DNA of 64,000 bases from Nomia melanderi. Lineage: Eukaryota; Arthropoda; Insecta; Hymenoptera; Halictidae. Shown here in pieces: positions 24,401 through 38,869 of the stretch. The DNA lies in assembly GCF_051020985.1 (NCBI RefSeq), contig NC_135012.1, positions 6,326,451-6,390,450 of the forward strand. The letters run 5' to 3'. Position numbers and translations under genes: made by a program. Below the pieces are notes generated by a model. It searched no databases. It was given only the letters and a program-made list of their open reading frames with translations, and had not been told where the DNA came from. How positions within the stretch are numbered: the stretch's first letter is position 1; every line of letters starts with the position of its first letter.

Positions 24401-25299
24401 GTTTAGTGCCGTGGACAAAATTCGTCGAGCGTATTCATTTTGATTGGTCCCAGTTGAACGCTTTGATTCGCAATAAACTCGCAATTGCGCATGCTCTCGG
24501 ATCTCGTATATTCAGAATACGATATTTCTCGTTTAAACTGAAAAACGTACATTTTACGGTGATGTTTTCGAACGTAATTAATTCTATTAATATTGTCGAA
24601 ACATAAAATGAAATAACCTTCGTACGATGCTCGTGTAAAATCGATCGAGTATGTTTTTAATGATCGAGTACAGATTTTACTACGTTTCATTCGAACGAGA
24701 GGGGGCAAAGAAAGCGAATCGCTTGTGCGCGACAAGCCAGTGTTAAACGTTGCATATCGCGGATTACAAATCTCGAAACGTGGTCGGACAAATTTCGTCG
24801 AGGGAAAAACCAATGAAGCTGACCGTATTCGATACAGGTATCTACAGAAATGCGTATCGAAGTCACTGTGAAGGAGCGATAAGAGATGATTCATAAATGC
24901 AACGTCTGCGATAACGAAATTTCATTAGCCACGAGAAAAACGTGCTTGTCATACAGAAAATTCTGTTAAGAAAACTCGAGTTGTGAAACACGCAAGATCA
25001 TTGGCCATGGAAGTGAAACAGTTGGAAGTAAGCATGGTGTGGAAGTGAAAGTGAGAGTGTGCCGAATCATATCGTTTTATTGAAACTGCGTAATCATCGA
25101 TCCGAGTTTACGGCGAACGAAGCAGGACACCATTTCATTCCTAATACCGGTAGGAAGCTGTTGAAGATAGACGTTTCAAGCGATAGACCGATGGGTTTTG
25201 AATATTTTTAACAAATATAAACATTTCGTGTGCGATCACGGATGAGGTGCTCACAGAATTATGGGCAAAATGTAACGCAAGAAATAATTGACGAAACGT

Positions 25300-26034
25300 C
25301 GGAGAGCCTGTAATTGACAACCGAATGTTATTCGAGAGGAAACATGTTATTGAAAACAAAGTATACGCGTGACCGGTAACATTTATGGATAGAGTATATT
25401 GAAGGAAAGATCAAAGGTAGACCTGTCGAAGTTTTGCAAAAGGTTCGGTTACACGTTGCTGGACGAAACATCGGTGAGAACGTAGCATAGAATCGGAACT
25501 CGATTCAGGTCGAATGTGCAGAATCGATCGTTGCATTTTCGACGCTCGCTTCCCCTTTTCACCGTGTACGGAAGGGCAACGATAGCAGTGAACGTTTCAC
25601 TGGCTGTACGAACGAGAAAGAACAAAATGTTACAATCGGCAAAGTGGACTAGTCGTTGATTTTTTCGCACGAGAACACCGGCTTTTGATAGGAGAGTGCG
25701 TGTTTACGTGCGAGCGAACCAAAACATCAATGACCTTGAAAGAGGAGCAGTCACGTGACCAGGAGGTAGCTCAAGGATTGGACAGTCGAGGCGCATATAA
25801 TGTGTATTGCGCCGTGCGCGCCCTGCGTCCCGCATTCCGTGTCCGATAGATGGTAGAGAGGTTTGTCTAAGAGGGGAAAGGGGCGAAAGACAGACTACGC
25901 GACGGCAACGACGACGACGGCGACGACGAGGACGACGAGAAAGACGAGAAAGACGAGAAAGACGAGAGAGAGTGCCGTTCGCCCGTACGTCCGTGTGTGT
26001 GCGCGCGCGTTGATCGCTTGTGTGTTGTCCCAAG
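25300..26034 (+). promoter_or_regulatory. unk: unk promoter and GC-rich 5' UTR
   Basis: Composition rises in GC toward the unk start codon. The last 170 bases carry a purine-rich array of GACGA and GACGAGAAA units (about 25900-25970), then a GT/GC alternation just before the ATG at 26035. The context CAAGATGA around the start is acceptable, with A at -3. The array probably lies in the 5' UTR. No TATA box is convincing; the transcription start is probably around 25.75-25.87 kb. Confidence 0.4.
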
Positions 26035-29000
26035 ATGAAGTCCGACTCTAAACCTTTGTTGACAGCTCAGGCGGAAAAGGCGAATCATTACACGTAAGTA
26101 AGCGGCCGCCGGGCCGGTCGCGTGCTACGTGAAAAAAGTGAGAGAATAGGAAAAATTGGAGGCCAAAAAGTGCGTGATTCAAAGTGGAGTGCGAAAACGA
26201 AAAAAAAAAGTATACTTAATAATACGTACACGAGTATATGTATACGTAAATAAATATACCTATAAAAAAAAAGAGTAATAAATACGATAAAATAAAATAA
26301 AAGAAAGAGAAAGAACGGAAAAAGAGAGAGGGAGGGCCGCGAACAGCGCGGCATCAACGCGCGCGTCAAAAAAACGCCACGAAATAATGTGTAGCTCTGT
26401 GGATTCGCATTCCAGATACTTGAAGGAATTTCGCGTCGAACAATGTCCCCTCTTTATACAGCGCAAATGCACACAACACCGACCCTTCACGTGCTTCAAC
26501 TGGCACTTTATGAACCAGCGGAGGCGCAGACCGGTGAGAAAGAGGGACCGCACCTTCAACTATAGCGCCGATAATTATTGCACCAAGTATGACGAGACTA
26601 CCGGCATATGCCCAGATGGAGACGAGTGAGTATACATCTGTTTTAAACGTCGCGACCGATTTCTCTTTCCGACGGGTATCCTACCATCGACGGAGGAGTA
26701 TCTCCTCGATACGCTATATACTTATCCTGTCAGATGCATTGATTTCTCGTGTCGCCAGTCGCCCATTACAATGTTAAGGTCTTCCTATTTTGTCGCGTCT
26801 GTTCCCCCCTAAACCTCGTTAGCCTCTTATTCGGAAGATTGCTCGGCCGATCTCCGCGCGTCCGTTTATTCAATGTTTCTCTCGCCTTCGACCACTGGCT
26901 GCGCGTACCCGTTGTTAATACGTGTACGCCCGGCCGTTTCCTATGCTCGTCGAGCGTGAACGCGTATTTTCGCGTGTACAAGAATCGCGCGTAAACGTGT
27001 CTCTCTCTCTTATCCGCGTTGAATGGAGCCGTCGCTTCTCGAATGGGTAATCGATGCCGCGTTCAGGGAAAAACAGCCGGTTCTCGATCCTGGTGAGTTT
27101 CTTTGTGTCGTTGACACGCGTATGCTGTAACATGTAATATGCATCTGCGTGGTAACGCGTAACGACGTAACGTCTCGACGAGAATAACCTATGTAACGAA
27201 GAGGAGGCCAATTTCGACGTAACTTTCGAGGACACGCGCGCGCACGCGTGCCTGTTTCTCTCTCTGCTCGGAACTGTGCGCGCGCGCATCCACACGTACA
27301 TGACGTTCGCGCGCGCATCAACACGTTCACGACGTTCGCGCGCGCGCCAACGCACCACGGGTCTCTCTCTTTCTCTGTCTCTCTCCCTCTCTTTCTCTCT
27401 GTGTATGAGAGAACGTGTATGCCGAGAGGCCCGATCTCGTCGAAAAACATTGCCGCTGCTGCACTACCCGCATGTCGGTTTTGTATACGAGAAAGTAGAA
27501 TGGCAGCAGTAGCGCCTACATATTTACGTGCATTTCATACGGGAACTTTCATAATCGTTATTTTATTCCCGAAGAACGCTTTGCCTGCTTCGTTGAGTAA
27601 TCCATGGCGCACCGCGGAAACGATGGGAATTTAATATATTGTATCTATAGAGACGCAACATGTACGCACGTTAGACCCCGTGGCTAGTGAAACATGTACT
27701 TTACAAGTAGGCATGTGAGAATGCCCGTAAAAAGAAAATCGCGAAGATAATGAGACTTTTATTCTTGGAAATGTGTTACGGTCGAATTACGGGAGGTGTA
27801 AACGCACGAAACGTTTTCGTTTCGTATCATTAGAAAATTCCGATACAGGTTATTGCATAATTCCACGTAATCTCTCGGTTTGACCGTAGCCACGGTTCAC
27901 GAATAAATCCAGCTGTAAGAGATGACTGACATCTACCTTTCGGTTCTTTCTTCCTCTTTTCGCCCTTGCGCACGAACTCGTTCTTTCTTTCGCTCGATTC
28001 ATCAATTTTCTTTTCTCTCTCTTGATCTCTCTTTTCTTCTTTCTCCTCGCTCGATCTCGATCGATGCCTATCGATTAATTACGTGTTATGTTGTCTGAGT
28101 TGTTTCGGGAAATTCGATTTATTCGACGTAACCGAGGGTTTCGGGAGTTATATATAGATTTTTAGGATTTGACCGCTTAGAACGCGCGAATAAATTTGAC
28201 CTAAATTCTGTGCATCCGACGTGCGAAAAATGAAGATGGGTAAAATTTTGAAAAAAAAAAAACAGGGAGGGAGTCACGGAAAGACGATCTTAAGTAATGT
28301 TCGCGTTGTTGCGAGAACGTATGCTTACATATCCACACAACCGCCATTGCTTGCGATAGAATATAGCTACCGTCGCTTGCCAACCTGTTGTCATTCGTTG
28401 TAGATAAATCCCTACGGGTAGCCATAGACAGAAATTTCTGTATGCACTTTAACGGTATTTTAATTTCCTCTCGCTGCCATGTTTTCTACTTGGACGTTCT
28501 TTAGATGTCACGGTGTATGTTATTTTACTTCATTTATCGCAAGGTGTCCTCTATCTGTGTAGCGAGTGCAATCATGGTTATTGACACTGATTTATTTAAT
28601 TACAGATATCTACACAGGTTACGATACAGAATTTAGGTCACCTTTTTCGTTTATCTAATTACTAATTAATCGAGCGATTAATCTATAGTCGAATAGTAAT
28701 AACAAATCGATGATACCGAAACAGTGGCGTGCATGTACGATCCCTTCTATAAATTATACACTGTTTTTATTGGAATCTGAATCGAGGGTAGCTCCCGTAA
28801 CTGCATAGATATACATTGTATCTAGCACGAACCGAAAATAGAGAGAACGAGACGAGAGTCGCGAAAAGGACTCTGATAAAATAGATAAAAGATTAGCTCG
28901 TGAGCGACCGGTTCAATTATTAAAAAATGGAATGTCGAATAACCGCGTCAATTTCTTTGTTTGGTCATTAGAAAAAAAATAAGAAACACGAGAACTTAAC

Positions 29001-32000
29001 CGAATGCAGCTAATTTATTCCCGAAACTTACAATGTAACGTTAACTGCATCCGCAGTAGCTTGCTGTCGCTGTAATTTCGCCGACTAACCCGATGAATAT
29101 TTATAAATCATTTCTATGTTTAACTTCGCGCGATATCTCTTTACGGAGATTAGATGAATGAATAAATTTCTTGCCATGACTTATTATCGTACACGAATGT
29201 TTTTTTGCGGTAACAGCTACTTGAGACGAAATATGGTAGGCGCCCGAGTAAAATGCGTCCTTTGAATAGAGATGAAGAAGAAATGGAAGTCTAAGAATAG
29301 GTATCACAAAAAATACAAGCGGCTTCTGTTTATTCAAGATCGAACGTCATTATCTCCAACGTTTGGTGAAAGTTTACGTTTCATTTTTCACTTTACGATA
29401 GATACCGATTGACGACTACTCTCCGTTATTGAACGTAATTTAGAGCTATCGAAGCGTTGTTTGCACTTCAATTCGAGAACTAAGGATAGTAAGTGTAATC
29501 TTACTAGCGATAATTGATGCTTCGGACTCTAATTAAACTCCACTTATAATTGTAATCGGTAGTTAGATTGTACATTGCGGAATGGAATTTCTAAAAATCA
29601 AGTTTTACCGGATGGTCGTCAATTCTAAATGTTCATTTTATTCTGAATCATTTGTCACTTTCTCGGTTGTTCCGATTTCACGTGAGAGTAGAAAATATTA
29701 AAACGTCGAGTAAATAGTATTTACGACGTGTTACGTCTAATGTATCGATGAAAATATTCCGGTTAGTTTTCCCTCCAAAATATCTAGGGTCTCGTGTTCC
29801 CAAACAAAGAAGCTTACCGGTATTGATTTTCTCTTACGTGATATAATGGCAACAAAGAATTACATGCGATGCTCTTGTTGTTACATCCTAAGGAAACATC
29901 GTAATTTTTGTGGTGTATTTACCGTGCAAAAGTAAAATTAATGATGCAAGGTTATATTTCTATCTTGCTAGAAAGATCTCAAACTTTCATCAATGATCAT
30001 ATTCTTAAATCATTATGACATGTATTTTGATAAGTCAATGATTATTTTCTTTATATCATAATATTGTTATGTCTTTCTGAATTGAGTTGCATCGTGTACT
30101 TTACTTACATTGCATTTGTATTAAATTGTGAATGTGATTCCAATTCATAATTGTATAAATAATACACTTCAAATGATTAACGCAACATATCTTTTACTAA
30201 CAGGTGTCCATTTCTTCACCGCACTGCTGGAGACACAGAAAGACGTTACCATCTTCGTTATTACAAGACTTGCATGTGTGTCCATGATACGGATACACGT
30301 GGATTCTGTGTCAAGAATGGACCTCATTGTGCCTTTGCACATGGCAATCATGATCTTCGTCCACCTGTTTATGACATCAAAGAAATACAAGCGCTGGAAA
30401 ATCCTGATTCAGATCCTAATTCATCGTCAAACGGACCAAACATACTTGACAAGGAAAGAAATTTAATGAACGAAGACCCAAAGTGGCAAGATACAAATTA
30501 TGTACTCAGTAATTATAAGACAGAGCCTTGCAAACGTCCTCCAAGACTATGCCGTCAGGGTTATGCTTGTCCACAATATCACAATAGTAAGGATAAAAGA
30601 CGTAGTCCACGTAAATATAAATATCGGTAAGTAATTTCAAATCCATTGACGAATCTATTACAGAGTGATGTGAGTAAGTTTTTATAATTTTTCGTCAACT
30701 GACCATTTCTTATTTCTTTGTCAGATCAACACCATGTCCTAATGTAAAGCATGGAGAAGAATGGGGTGAACCGGGTAATTGCGAACAGGGAGATGCTTGC
30801 ACATATTGTCATACGCGTACAGAGCAGCAGTTTCATCCTGAAATTTACAAATCAACAAAATGCAATGATGTGCAGCAGGCCGGTTACTGTCCACGCGGAG
30901 TCTTCTGTGCATTTGCACATGTCGACCGTGAGTGTACCCTCATAAATCGTACGTAAAACACTTATTATTACCTTAGTAAGTTCAGAAGTTCTTTTCACAT
31001 TTCTTTTCGCTTTGGCCGCGCATTACTTAATCGCTTGATAAGCAATCTAAAGCAGCAACGTATCTTATGATTTACTAACTTATATAAGCGGGCTTCTGTT
31101 GCTTTCACATGAAAAAGCATTTTGGCGTTTAGTTGTCTTTGCGGATTGTATCTAATAGACGTAGGCATTTTGTACACGATAAACTTAGTATTCAAAATTG
31201 CTTCTCAAAATTGATATATTGGGACGTTGGTATGGTGTGCTGATGGAGCAGTGTTGCCAACAGAAGAAATGAGCCTGGCGAGGGACATGGCGGTACCTAT
31301 AGATTGTGGCACCAATCTGGCAGATATTCTCAGTAATGCGCTTCCACCTGACAAGCGCAGTCATGAAAAAGATAAACCGCTTAGCGATAGCAGTGTAAGT
31401 TTGCAAACTGTGTATTATATAGGGAAAATTTCTTGTTTCGACGCTATCGAAAATTTCAATTATAGAATGGAAGCGGCGAAGTATCAGAGTCAGCAAGTAC
31501 CAGTAGCATTGGTAGCAACAGTTCACACAGTAAAGCTCCTGGTGCTCAACTTCATAATTCTAATTCAAATACCGCTGTAAATACTTCCACTCAACAGAAG
31601 TTAAGCATATTGTACAATCCTAGTTCTCTTCTCCAGGTTGTAAGTTTTACTTTCTCTATGCAGTAAAGTTGTTATCGCAAATGATTAGAAATAATTTAAT
31701 AGCGAGTTTAAAAATGTTAAACAGGGTGAAATTCGAAAGCAAATGGTTGCTATAGATAGTGATCCTTTATTAACAAAAGCTGAGAAGGCTCAACAAAAAC
31801 AAAGTTTATACATAGCATATAGTTTGAATGGAACTTTGGGCAGTCATTCGTTAGCAACTACCGTCTCACCACTTTCAAGTTCATTTTATCCAAATGATAC
31901 CGTTGAGTCTGTAGTAGGTAAGTTAATTTCTACTATGAAAGGTCGGTTAGGTTCTTCTTTCTACTTTCACCTGGGTAATTATTATTCATTTTTATTGCAT

Positions 32001-33678
32001 TTTCAGGAAATGCATTAGAGGAGTTGCATTTAGATGATCCTTTAAATTTAGTTGAAACAATTCATAGGGATACTAATTCACCAATTAGCAATTCAATATC
32101 GGCAGGCCTAGCAAGTTCTGGATTATTGGGAAGCTCAGCTCCGGTTAACATCCCTGAACGGATGGCTGAACGTTCGGTTCTTACCAATTTTTCACCCTCT
32201 ACGTCCAGTCCACTTCAGCAGCTTCATTCAGCAAGTTTTCTTACTGGATCCAGATTTTCTCATCAAGATTCTATGGAGTCGGTAAGTTAAAGCTTTTTCA
32301 AGTTCAAATTATCACCAAAGATTGTTCCAGTATTATTTATTTTATTTTTTTTAATGATTTCAGACAATGCCATTTATGAATCAAGTATCAGATCCATTTA
32401 GCAATCATATCTCACAACTTAGCAGTTCAGCATCTAAACTTAGTGGATTCAATAGTAGCTTATTTGATTTTACGAATCAAGGAATGTCTCCATCTCGTAC
32501 ACAACCTCTCCCAGCATCTCCGTTGGTCAATGCATTTTCCATCAGTCCTAGTAATACAGGATCTTTGTCCGAGGTTAGACGTTTCCCCAATTTTTAAATC
32601 GAACATCATTATCGAATTATTAATTCGTAAAAGAGCCGATTCATGGTTAAATGATTTTTCGTAGGTACAGAGGCTTAGAGAAGAATTAACATCAAGTCGC
32701 GCTCAATTAGCAACATGGGAAGAACGAATTAATCAAGCTAGAGCAGCTTGTGCGGCATGGCAATTAGAAACCGAAGAAGCTGCGAGTAGAGCAAGAATCG
32801 CTGAACAGCAAAGAGATGAAGTAAGTGTTTCTATTATTGTACACTTATATGCGGATGAATTACCAACAACAATCACATATTATATTTTTTTTCTTACGTT
32901 ATCACTTAATCGTTATTCCGTTGTGAATTGTATTCGGTAAACATTAAATATATAAACTATTAACAGGCCTTATTGAAAGTAAAAGCTTTGACGGCCGAAA
33001 ACGAAGCGTCCAGCGGTGGCCCTTACCTTCATACGCTAAGAAGAACAAGTGAACTCAGATCGTTATCGATAGCTGCGTTAAAATCAATTCAGTCGCAGCT
33101 TCGCTCGGATCTTGAAGAAGTAGAAAAGGTAAAACAAAGTTGTCATGCCGGTTTAAACAGCTGGTATATGAAGCGATTCTCAAATAATTATTAATTTATC
33201 GAAAAGGATGCGAAAAAATTCATTTTTACTACTAATACTAATACTACTACTACTACTACTGCTACTACTGCTACTACTGTTACTACTACTGTTACTACTA
33301 CTCCTACTCCTACTCCTACTATTACCTATCTACTGCTACTTATACTACTATTACCACTGCTACTACTATTATTATTACTACTACCTCATCTTTATCATAC
33401 TATTCTCTTTACATATGAAAACGTTTCAAATTATTTATCAAACGTGTTTAATAGTATAGTTAATGTTTATGATTAGATTAATGGGAACAGTATAGGTAGC
33501 TGAGTCGTTGCCGTTACAGGTGCTGTACAGAGAAACGGCAACAAAGTGCATGGTTTGTGAGGAACAAAATCGCACTGTTACCCTCTCACCCTGTAACCAC
33601 TACGTGGTCTGCTCGACGTGCGCTCCAAATCAACGAGAGTGCCCGTACTGCCAGACTCCGGTTGTCTCCACGAGTTAG
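26035..33678 (+). CDS. unk: RING finger protein Unkempt, 12 coding exons
   Basis: Unkempt is a conserved cytoplasmic RNA-binding zinc-finger protein that binds UAG-containing mRNAs through CCCH fingers and represses their translation. In flies it acts in neuronal differentiation downstream of mTOR signalling. Exons are 26035-26093, 26416-26625, 30204-30626, 30725-30927, 31264-31394, 31466-31639, 31725-31917, 32007-32281, 32364-32573, 32665-32820, 32967-33128 and 33520-33678. All are GT-AG and in frame, giving 784 residues, close to vertebrate UNK and longer than fly Unk. The N-terminus reads HYTYLKEFRVEQCPLF. Six CCCH fingers follow up to about residue 298, seen in CTKYDETTGICPDGDECPF, CVKNGPHCAFAHG, CRQGYACPQYH, CEQGDACTYCH and CPRGVFCAFAH. 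A Ser/Asn-rich linker, a coiled coil at about 627-732 and a C-terminal C3HC4 RING (CMVCEEQN, CNHYVVCSTC, CPYCQ) complete it. Intron 2 is long (3.6 kb) and holds CT-rich microsatellites. The end of exon 6 could alternatively be three bases earlier. Confidence 0.95.
33221..33395 (+). repeat. ACT/CTG trinucleotide array in the last unk intron
   Basis: An imperfect array of TAC/ACT triplets with GTT, CCT and GCT interruptions covers about 170 bases of the intron before the RING exon. It produces a spurious poly-Leu frame. It does not touch the splice sites (donor at 33129, acceptor ending at 33519). Confidence 0.85.
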
Positions 33679-34206
33679 GTCTGAATACTTTGTTAGAACT
33701 TCCCGTTGTTACAATTACCGCAGTTTTTCAGTAACAAGGACAAATACTATCTCAGAACTCTAATGTGAGAGGAACGTTAGAAAACTTCATATGAAACCAG
33801 TACTTTGAACATGACGATGGTATATAAAAGAATTTCAAGAAATTTTACTGCGGAACACGTAAGATCACAATAGAGGAGCTGAAACAAATTACAGCAATAT
33901 TATAATTTGACTATCGCCAAAGTTAATACGGATGTGATAAGACTTCGTGTACGTAGTCTCTATTTGTCATATTTCTTGTGTCAACAGTTATTATCTGTTA
34001 TATAGCTTGTCTATAAAGGTTCTGATGTCGCATCCTCTATATTAAGAACACATATTATTCATCTTGGAATGGAAAACATCTTTATTTAATGTATAATTCA
34101 AAGTACATTTATTAGCCAGGGTGCTAGCTGAAATAGTTAGCATTTATAAACCGGTATGTGTATCGGTTACATAACACATCAGGTAAAAAGAAATAATATA
34201 ATCAGA

Positions 34207-34217
34207 ATGATGATGAC

Positions 34218-34260
<43 letters not shown>

Positions 34261-34269
34261 ATGGTGATT

Positions 34270-34311
<42 letters not shown>

Positions 34312-34314
34312 ATA

Positions 34315-34376
<62 letters not shown>

Positions 34377-34386
34377 AATGATGATT

Positions 34387-34422
<36 letters not shown>
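34207..34422 (+). repeat. Long GAT/ATG trinucleotide array
   Basis: Roughly 215 bases are almost pure GAT repeats, with a few GAC, ATT and GGT interruptions. Frames read as poly-Met, poly-Asp or poly-Ile and are not genes. It probably lies in or just beyond the unk 3' UTR. Confidence 0.95.
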
Positions 34423-34424
<2 letters not shown>

Positions 34425-35461
34425 CAAAGATTTGGGACCTCTAAAGTATATATTTGTTTAATGAAAATTGTAATATCATAATTAAACGCAACAAAAATAA
34501 TACTGTCCCTCACGTAATGTTTATGGGATAATTTTCCTCGATTGCTGCTGAGCTGTTAAACGTATGTCACGTGAAATGATATTTCTATTGTATTTAAAAC
34601 TATATTTAAATAGGATCTTTCAATTGACCCGTACTGATGGTAATGACGCAAACAAGTATTAACAAATTTTTATATTTTTCGTTGAGAAGGTAGTATTGAT
34701 GATATCTCTTAATATAAGAATATATGATTTCTAGGTTTTTATATAAAATAATAAAATTGCTCATCTTTATAAAGAGAAATAAATTGGAACTCATAAAAGT
34801 GTCTGAAAAAAACAATACATTTAACAAATGTCGTTGTTGCGAAGAGAAGACGATACACGTGTTGTTTCGAGCTTCTGGCGTTCTTATCATTTTCTATAAC
34901 TTTTTCTTAAACACGATACGCGCATACGTAAACTCACACACATACACACATATACGTATTAATACACCCACATTTTTTTTTTTCACTTTTTATAATTCCT
35001 ATAAAATATACTTAAATTATAATTCACAAAAAATTTTTTATACTTTGGATACATCGAACGATATGATATAGTAGTTAACAAATTTTTATATAAATAGGAT
35101 TTCCTTTCTCTTCGTAGTTGGTAACATCTTGAGTATAATATGTAGTCTACTATACATTCATGCTTTTTCTGTGTATTTGTGGTACACAGTTACTTTTTAA
35201 ATGTTTAAGTATGCTTAATATATACAATTGCATTGCATATACTTACTGTGGAAATTGAAATATTAAATTAAGTAGTGTGTGATAGTAATGAAAGAATGTT
35301 ATCTACGACGAGAATACATTTACTAAACTAAACTAAACTCAACTCAATGTTTGTGTTGTAAGTTTTTACATTTTAGATATAAGAATAATTATGAATATTT
35401 AGGATTTTTCAATTTAATCAAAAGAATGATGATGTAACTCATATTTATAATACCAGCAATA

Positions 35462-35560
35462 TTATATATATATACACACGCACACACATACACACGTCAC
35501 ACACCACACTCAACATACATACACACATTTATATATATATGTGTATATATATATAATGTG
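35462..35560 (+). repeat. TA/CA dinucleotide microsatellite
   Basis: This is an array of TA then CA dinucleotides, returning to TA near the end. A similar shorter TA/TG array lies at about 35937-35968. Confidence 0.8.
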
Positions 35561-37616
35561 TGACATACGTGTTACAGCTCGATAAGACATGCAATTAATT
35601 ACGCATGCCAATTAGCTTTTTCAATAAAACGCATGAAAAGCGTTTGCATACCGGCTCTATGAATATTTTTATTTTAAATATGTAGCTGGTAATCGCTATT
35701 ATTAAAAAAAAAAACAAAAGGACTATACATTCACGATAAAGAAGGTAAATCATTGCCTAAAAAAGTATGAATGATTAGAATAGATAGGACAACATTATCA
35801 AATTTTTTCCTCATAGACATACAATGTTACAATAACCAATTTTAAAGACTATTATTTAATATTTACGATATAATTAAAATTATTTTAAATGTATAATACC
35901 CTGCACAAATTACACGTCAAAGAACAAGTATATAAATATATATATATGTGTATATATATATATATATTTTTTAATGACTAGCTCTAATTCTTTTCATACA
36001 AATGATAAAAATCTTGTCGACGAGAACATTATTCCAAATAGATACAAAATGAAAGAGAAGAAAAGATCACATTACGCAAATTTAAGTAGAACGACAGAAA
36101 AGAAAGGGTATTATAGCAAACTTTACTTAATTATTTAATTATTTAACACTCAACAAATGAAACCGATAGTTGTTTCTTTCTTTTTTTTTTTTCAATTACC
36201 ATTATAGTTTAGTATCAAAAGTGAGGCCAAAAAAGAAATAAATGTTTTTATTAGGTCCGTTTTTATTACAGATTATTAATATTAAAATATAATAGATGTT
36301 ACTAAAAAAAAATAAATAAATACAATTTGTGCATCATGGTATAAACGACCTGCTAGGGACATATAAAGATTAGATTGAGATGGAACAGCTGAAGTGGAAT
36401 GAAGGCTGATTTTCTCTGAACGATGATAACAAATGAACAAAAAATTAACGTGAAGGAGATGTTGTTACAAATGCAAATTATATTATATTCCATCTCGCGT
36501 ATAATGAATAAATAAACGAATATTTTAGTTTTTACCCAAGTTCGTGTATACCATGATACAATTTTCAAAGTACTATTTAGAATTTAATCAATTTAGCGCT
36601 ATATTAATGCATTTTTCAATTGTGTTTTTAAATGCATTCTTTATAAGTACAATAACACAACGGATTGAAAACATAAAGTGTATGTATTTATCGTCGCATT
36701 CTTCGAATATATTTTATATTAAATACTATTCTTATATCCTGATTCCTTTTACATCGTGTCGATGATATAGACATGTTGTATTGTTATTCTTACAATACGA
36801 AACAAAAATCTTGAGAATTTTCATAATCTTCTAATAGAGGAAAATAGTAGACGATTGAACAATTAAGACATTAGAACAGTAACAAAGTACTTGTAAAGAA
36901 TGCTGGTTTCACGGACTCTTCGTAATCACATTGTTGCCTTTATATCAATTATAATATATTTTGTAACGACGGTAATACGAAAAACAAATGGTGGTTCGGT
37001 TCGTTTTTTAAATTGAAAATGAGAGAATACACGCTTTTACGACAGAGAATGGCGATGGTTAATGCGTTTGATCAAGACCTAGAAAAGTATTTCATTTTTA
37101 TTCCACAACAACCGAAGGCACACTACGATTACGACGAGCCTTGTGAAAATCTAGGAAAAATATTCCTGAACGATATAATATTGAATATTATAAACAATTA
37201 CAATATATATATAAATATATATATATATATACTATTTTACTTGTAACAATAACACGATTAAAATATTAATAATTAAGGACATAAATTATTGTGAAAGCAA
37301 CAAATTTAGCTACAAAATAGGGTAATAGGAGAGTAACAAAATAAATTAATTAGCTAATATTGTGTACTAAAGAAAACACATACAGTTGAATATTTATATA
37401 ATACTGCTCCAGTTGTTGGTTTCAGTGATCGTTTTTCTTCCAACACATTTACATCTTTTGCACACGGAAAGACATTAATTTTCGAACGATTAGACATTGA
37501 ACAAATTTATATAAATCAGAGAATTATAAACAAATTCTTTTTTCTTTTATCTTTTGCTCTAGCTTAACATTTATATGATAAACGATTATAAGTATTTTAT
37601 ACATCCGACTTCTTTT

Positions 37617-37667
37617 TACTTTTATTACTACTACTTCTACTACTACTACTACTATTATTATTATTAC

Positions 37668-37697
<30 letters not shown>
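37617..37697 (+). repeat. ACT/ATT trinucleotide array
   Basis: The array is TACTAC changing into TATTAT triplets, about 80 bases. It gives a spurious poly-Asn/Ser frame on the minus strand. Confidence 0.85.
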
Positions 37698-37700
<3 letters not shown>

Positions 37701-38005
37701 TAAATATTATTACCACTATTATTATTATTCTTAATGCGAAAAGGAAACGTATCGTATCGCTTGTTTGGATCTGTGCACAAATAAACCAACAATAGGGCAA
37801 ATCAAATTGAACAATATATTTTTGACAAGTTACAATAATACAGATGCAAAACATTAAATGCTCTGTTTTGTGCGAATGATTCTTCTCCTGTGTTGATCAT
37901 TATTAGAGCCAGAAGAACCATGTTACGAACAATTGTTTATACACTAGTTGAACGTTACAGAGATTGCCTGTTGCTTCGTTTTCTTTTGTGAGTATTCGTG
38001 TTCAA

Positions 38006-38085
38006 AGAGAGAAAGAAAGAACGAACAAACGAAAGAAAGAAAGAAAGAAAGAAAGACAGATAGACAGACAGATAGAGAAAGGAAG
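38006..38085 (+). repeat. GAAA/GACA purine-rich array
   Basis: Tetranucleotide repeats of GAAA followed by GACA/GATA units cover about 80 bases, with strong purine asymmetry. Confidence 0.8.
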
Positions 38086-38580
38086 GGAAGGAGATAAGAA
38101 AAAAGAATGAAGACGAAGGGTTTCCTAACGTCAAGGAAGAATTATCTGCACACTCCAGATGGCAAAATACCCATACACATAATCATTAGATTACTGTACA
38201 ATAAATAAATTACGTAAAATAGTAATATGTAATATCTAAAAACAAATTTGCTGAACATTTATATTACAATTTATAACTAAAGATACTTGCTATAAAACCA
38301 CGTATCACCTTTAATCACTTGTAGTTTTGATATAATGACTAAATGCATTTGTTATTTAGATAGTTAGTAGCAGTGCGAATTCCGACGACAAGAGCACTCT
38401 GTCTATACAAAAGAGAACTTCGTTTTATTCAACCTAGAATGTGTTCTTGTTTGCAACAATGACTACTGTTCGTTCCGAGATATGGTAAATTCGAGGTCAC
38501 TCCGCCTGTTACTTTCCTTCGATTATTAACTATTAACTATTACACCGTATTACTTGTTCATCGTCTTGTAAAACACTTAC

Positions 38581-38869
38581 TTTCGATACTTCTTCTTCAC
38601 TCGCATCGTTTCTTTTATTCTGCAAACGTGGACACATTGCTGACAATGATCCGATTTCTTTTATGTGTCTCGTCTTACTGCGATTATTATGTAAACGTAC
38701 GCTCTTTGAAATATTCGTATTATTGTCCATTATAGTATCGCAAAACTGCTTAGATCGTAGACTTGTGTGTATTTTTATTATACGAGCTTTTATTGGCGAT
38801 TCCCTTCGATTGTCATAGTCGGATCTCTCTCTGTTTTCGCTTTCGCGACGATACGCATTCTTGATCAGA
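38581..38869 (-). other. Orphan exon-like ORF with good splice sites
   Basis: On the minus strand this 289-bp stretch starts after a strong acceptor (GCATTTGTTTCAG) and ends at a strong donor (TCGAAA|GTAAGTG). It is open throughout, in phase 2 to phase 0. It would encode about 96 charged residues, including KNAYRRESENRERSDYDNRR and RNDASEEEVSK. I recognise no domain. No partner exons were found within several kilobases on either side, so it may belong to an unannotated minus-strand gene or a spliced non-coding RNA, or be chance. Confidence 0.3.

Noticed and set aside
24403..24894. 163-codon minus-strand ORF upstream of unk
   Set aside because: No recognisable domain and no splice partners, and the composition matches the surrounding DNA. 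It could be a chance ORF. I would reconsider it only with transcript or conservation evidence.
34156..34461. 101-codon poly-Met ORF and 82-codon poly-Ile ORF on the other strand
   Set aside because: They are pure readings of the GAT trinucleotide array, with no start context, splice structure or non-repeat protein sequence.
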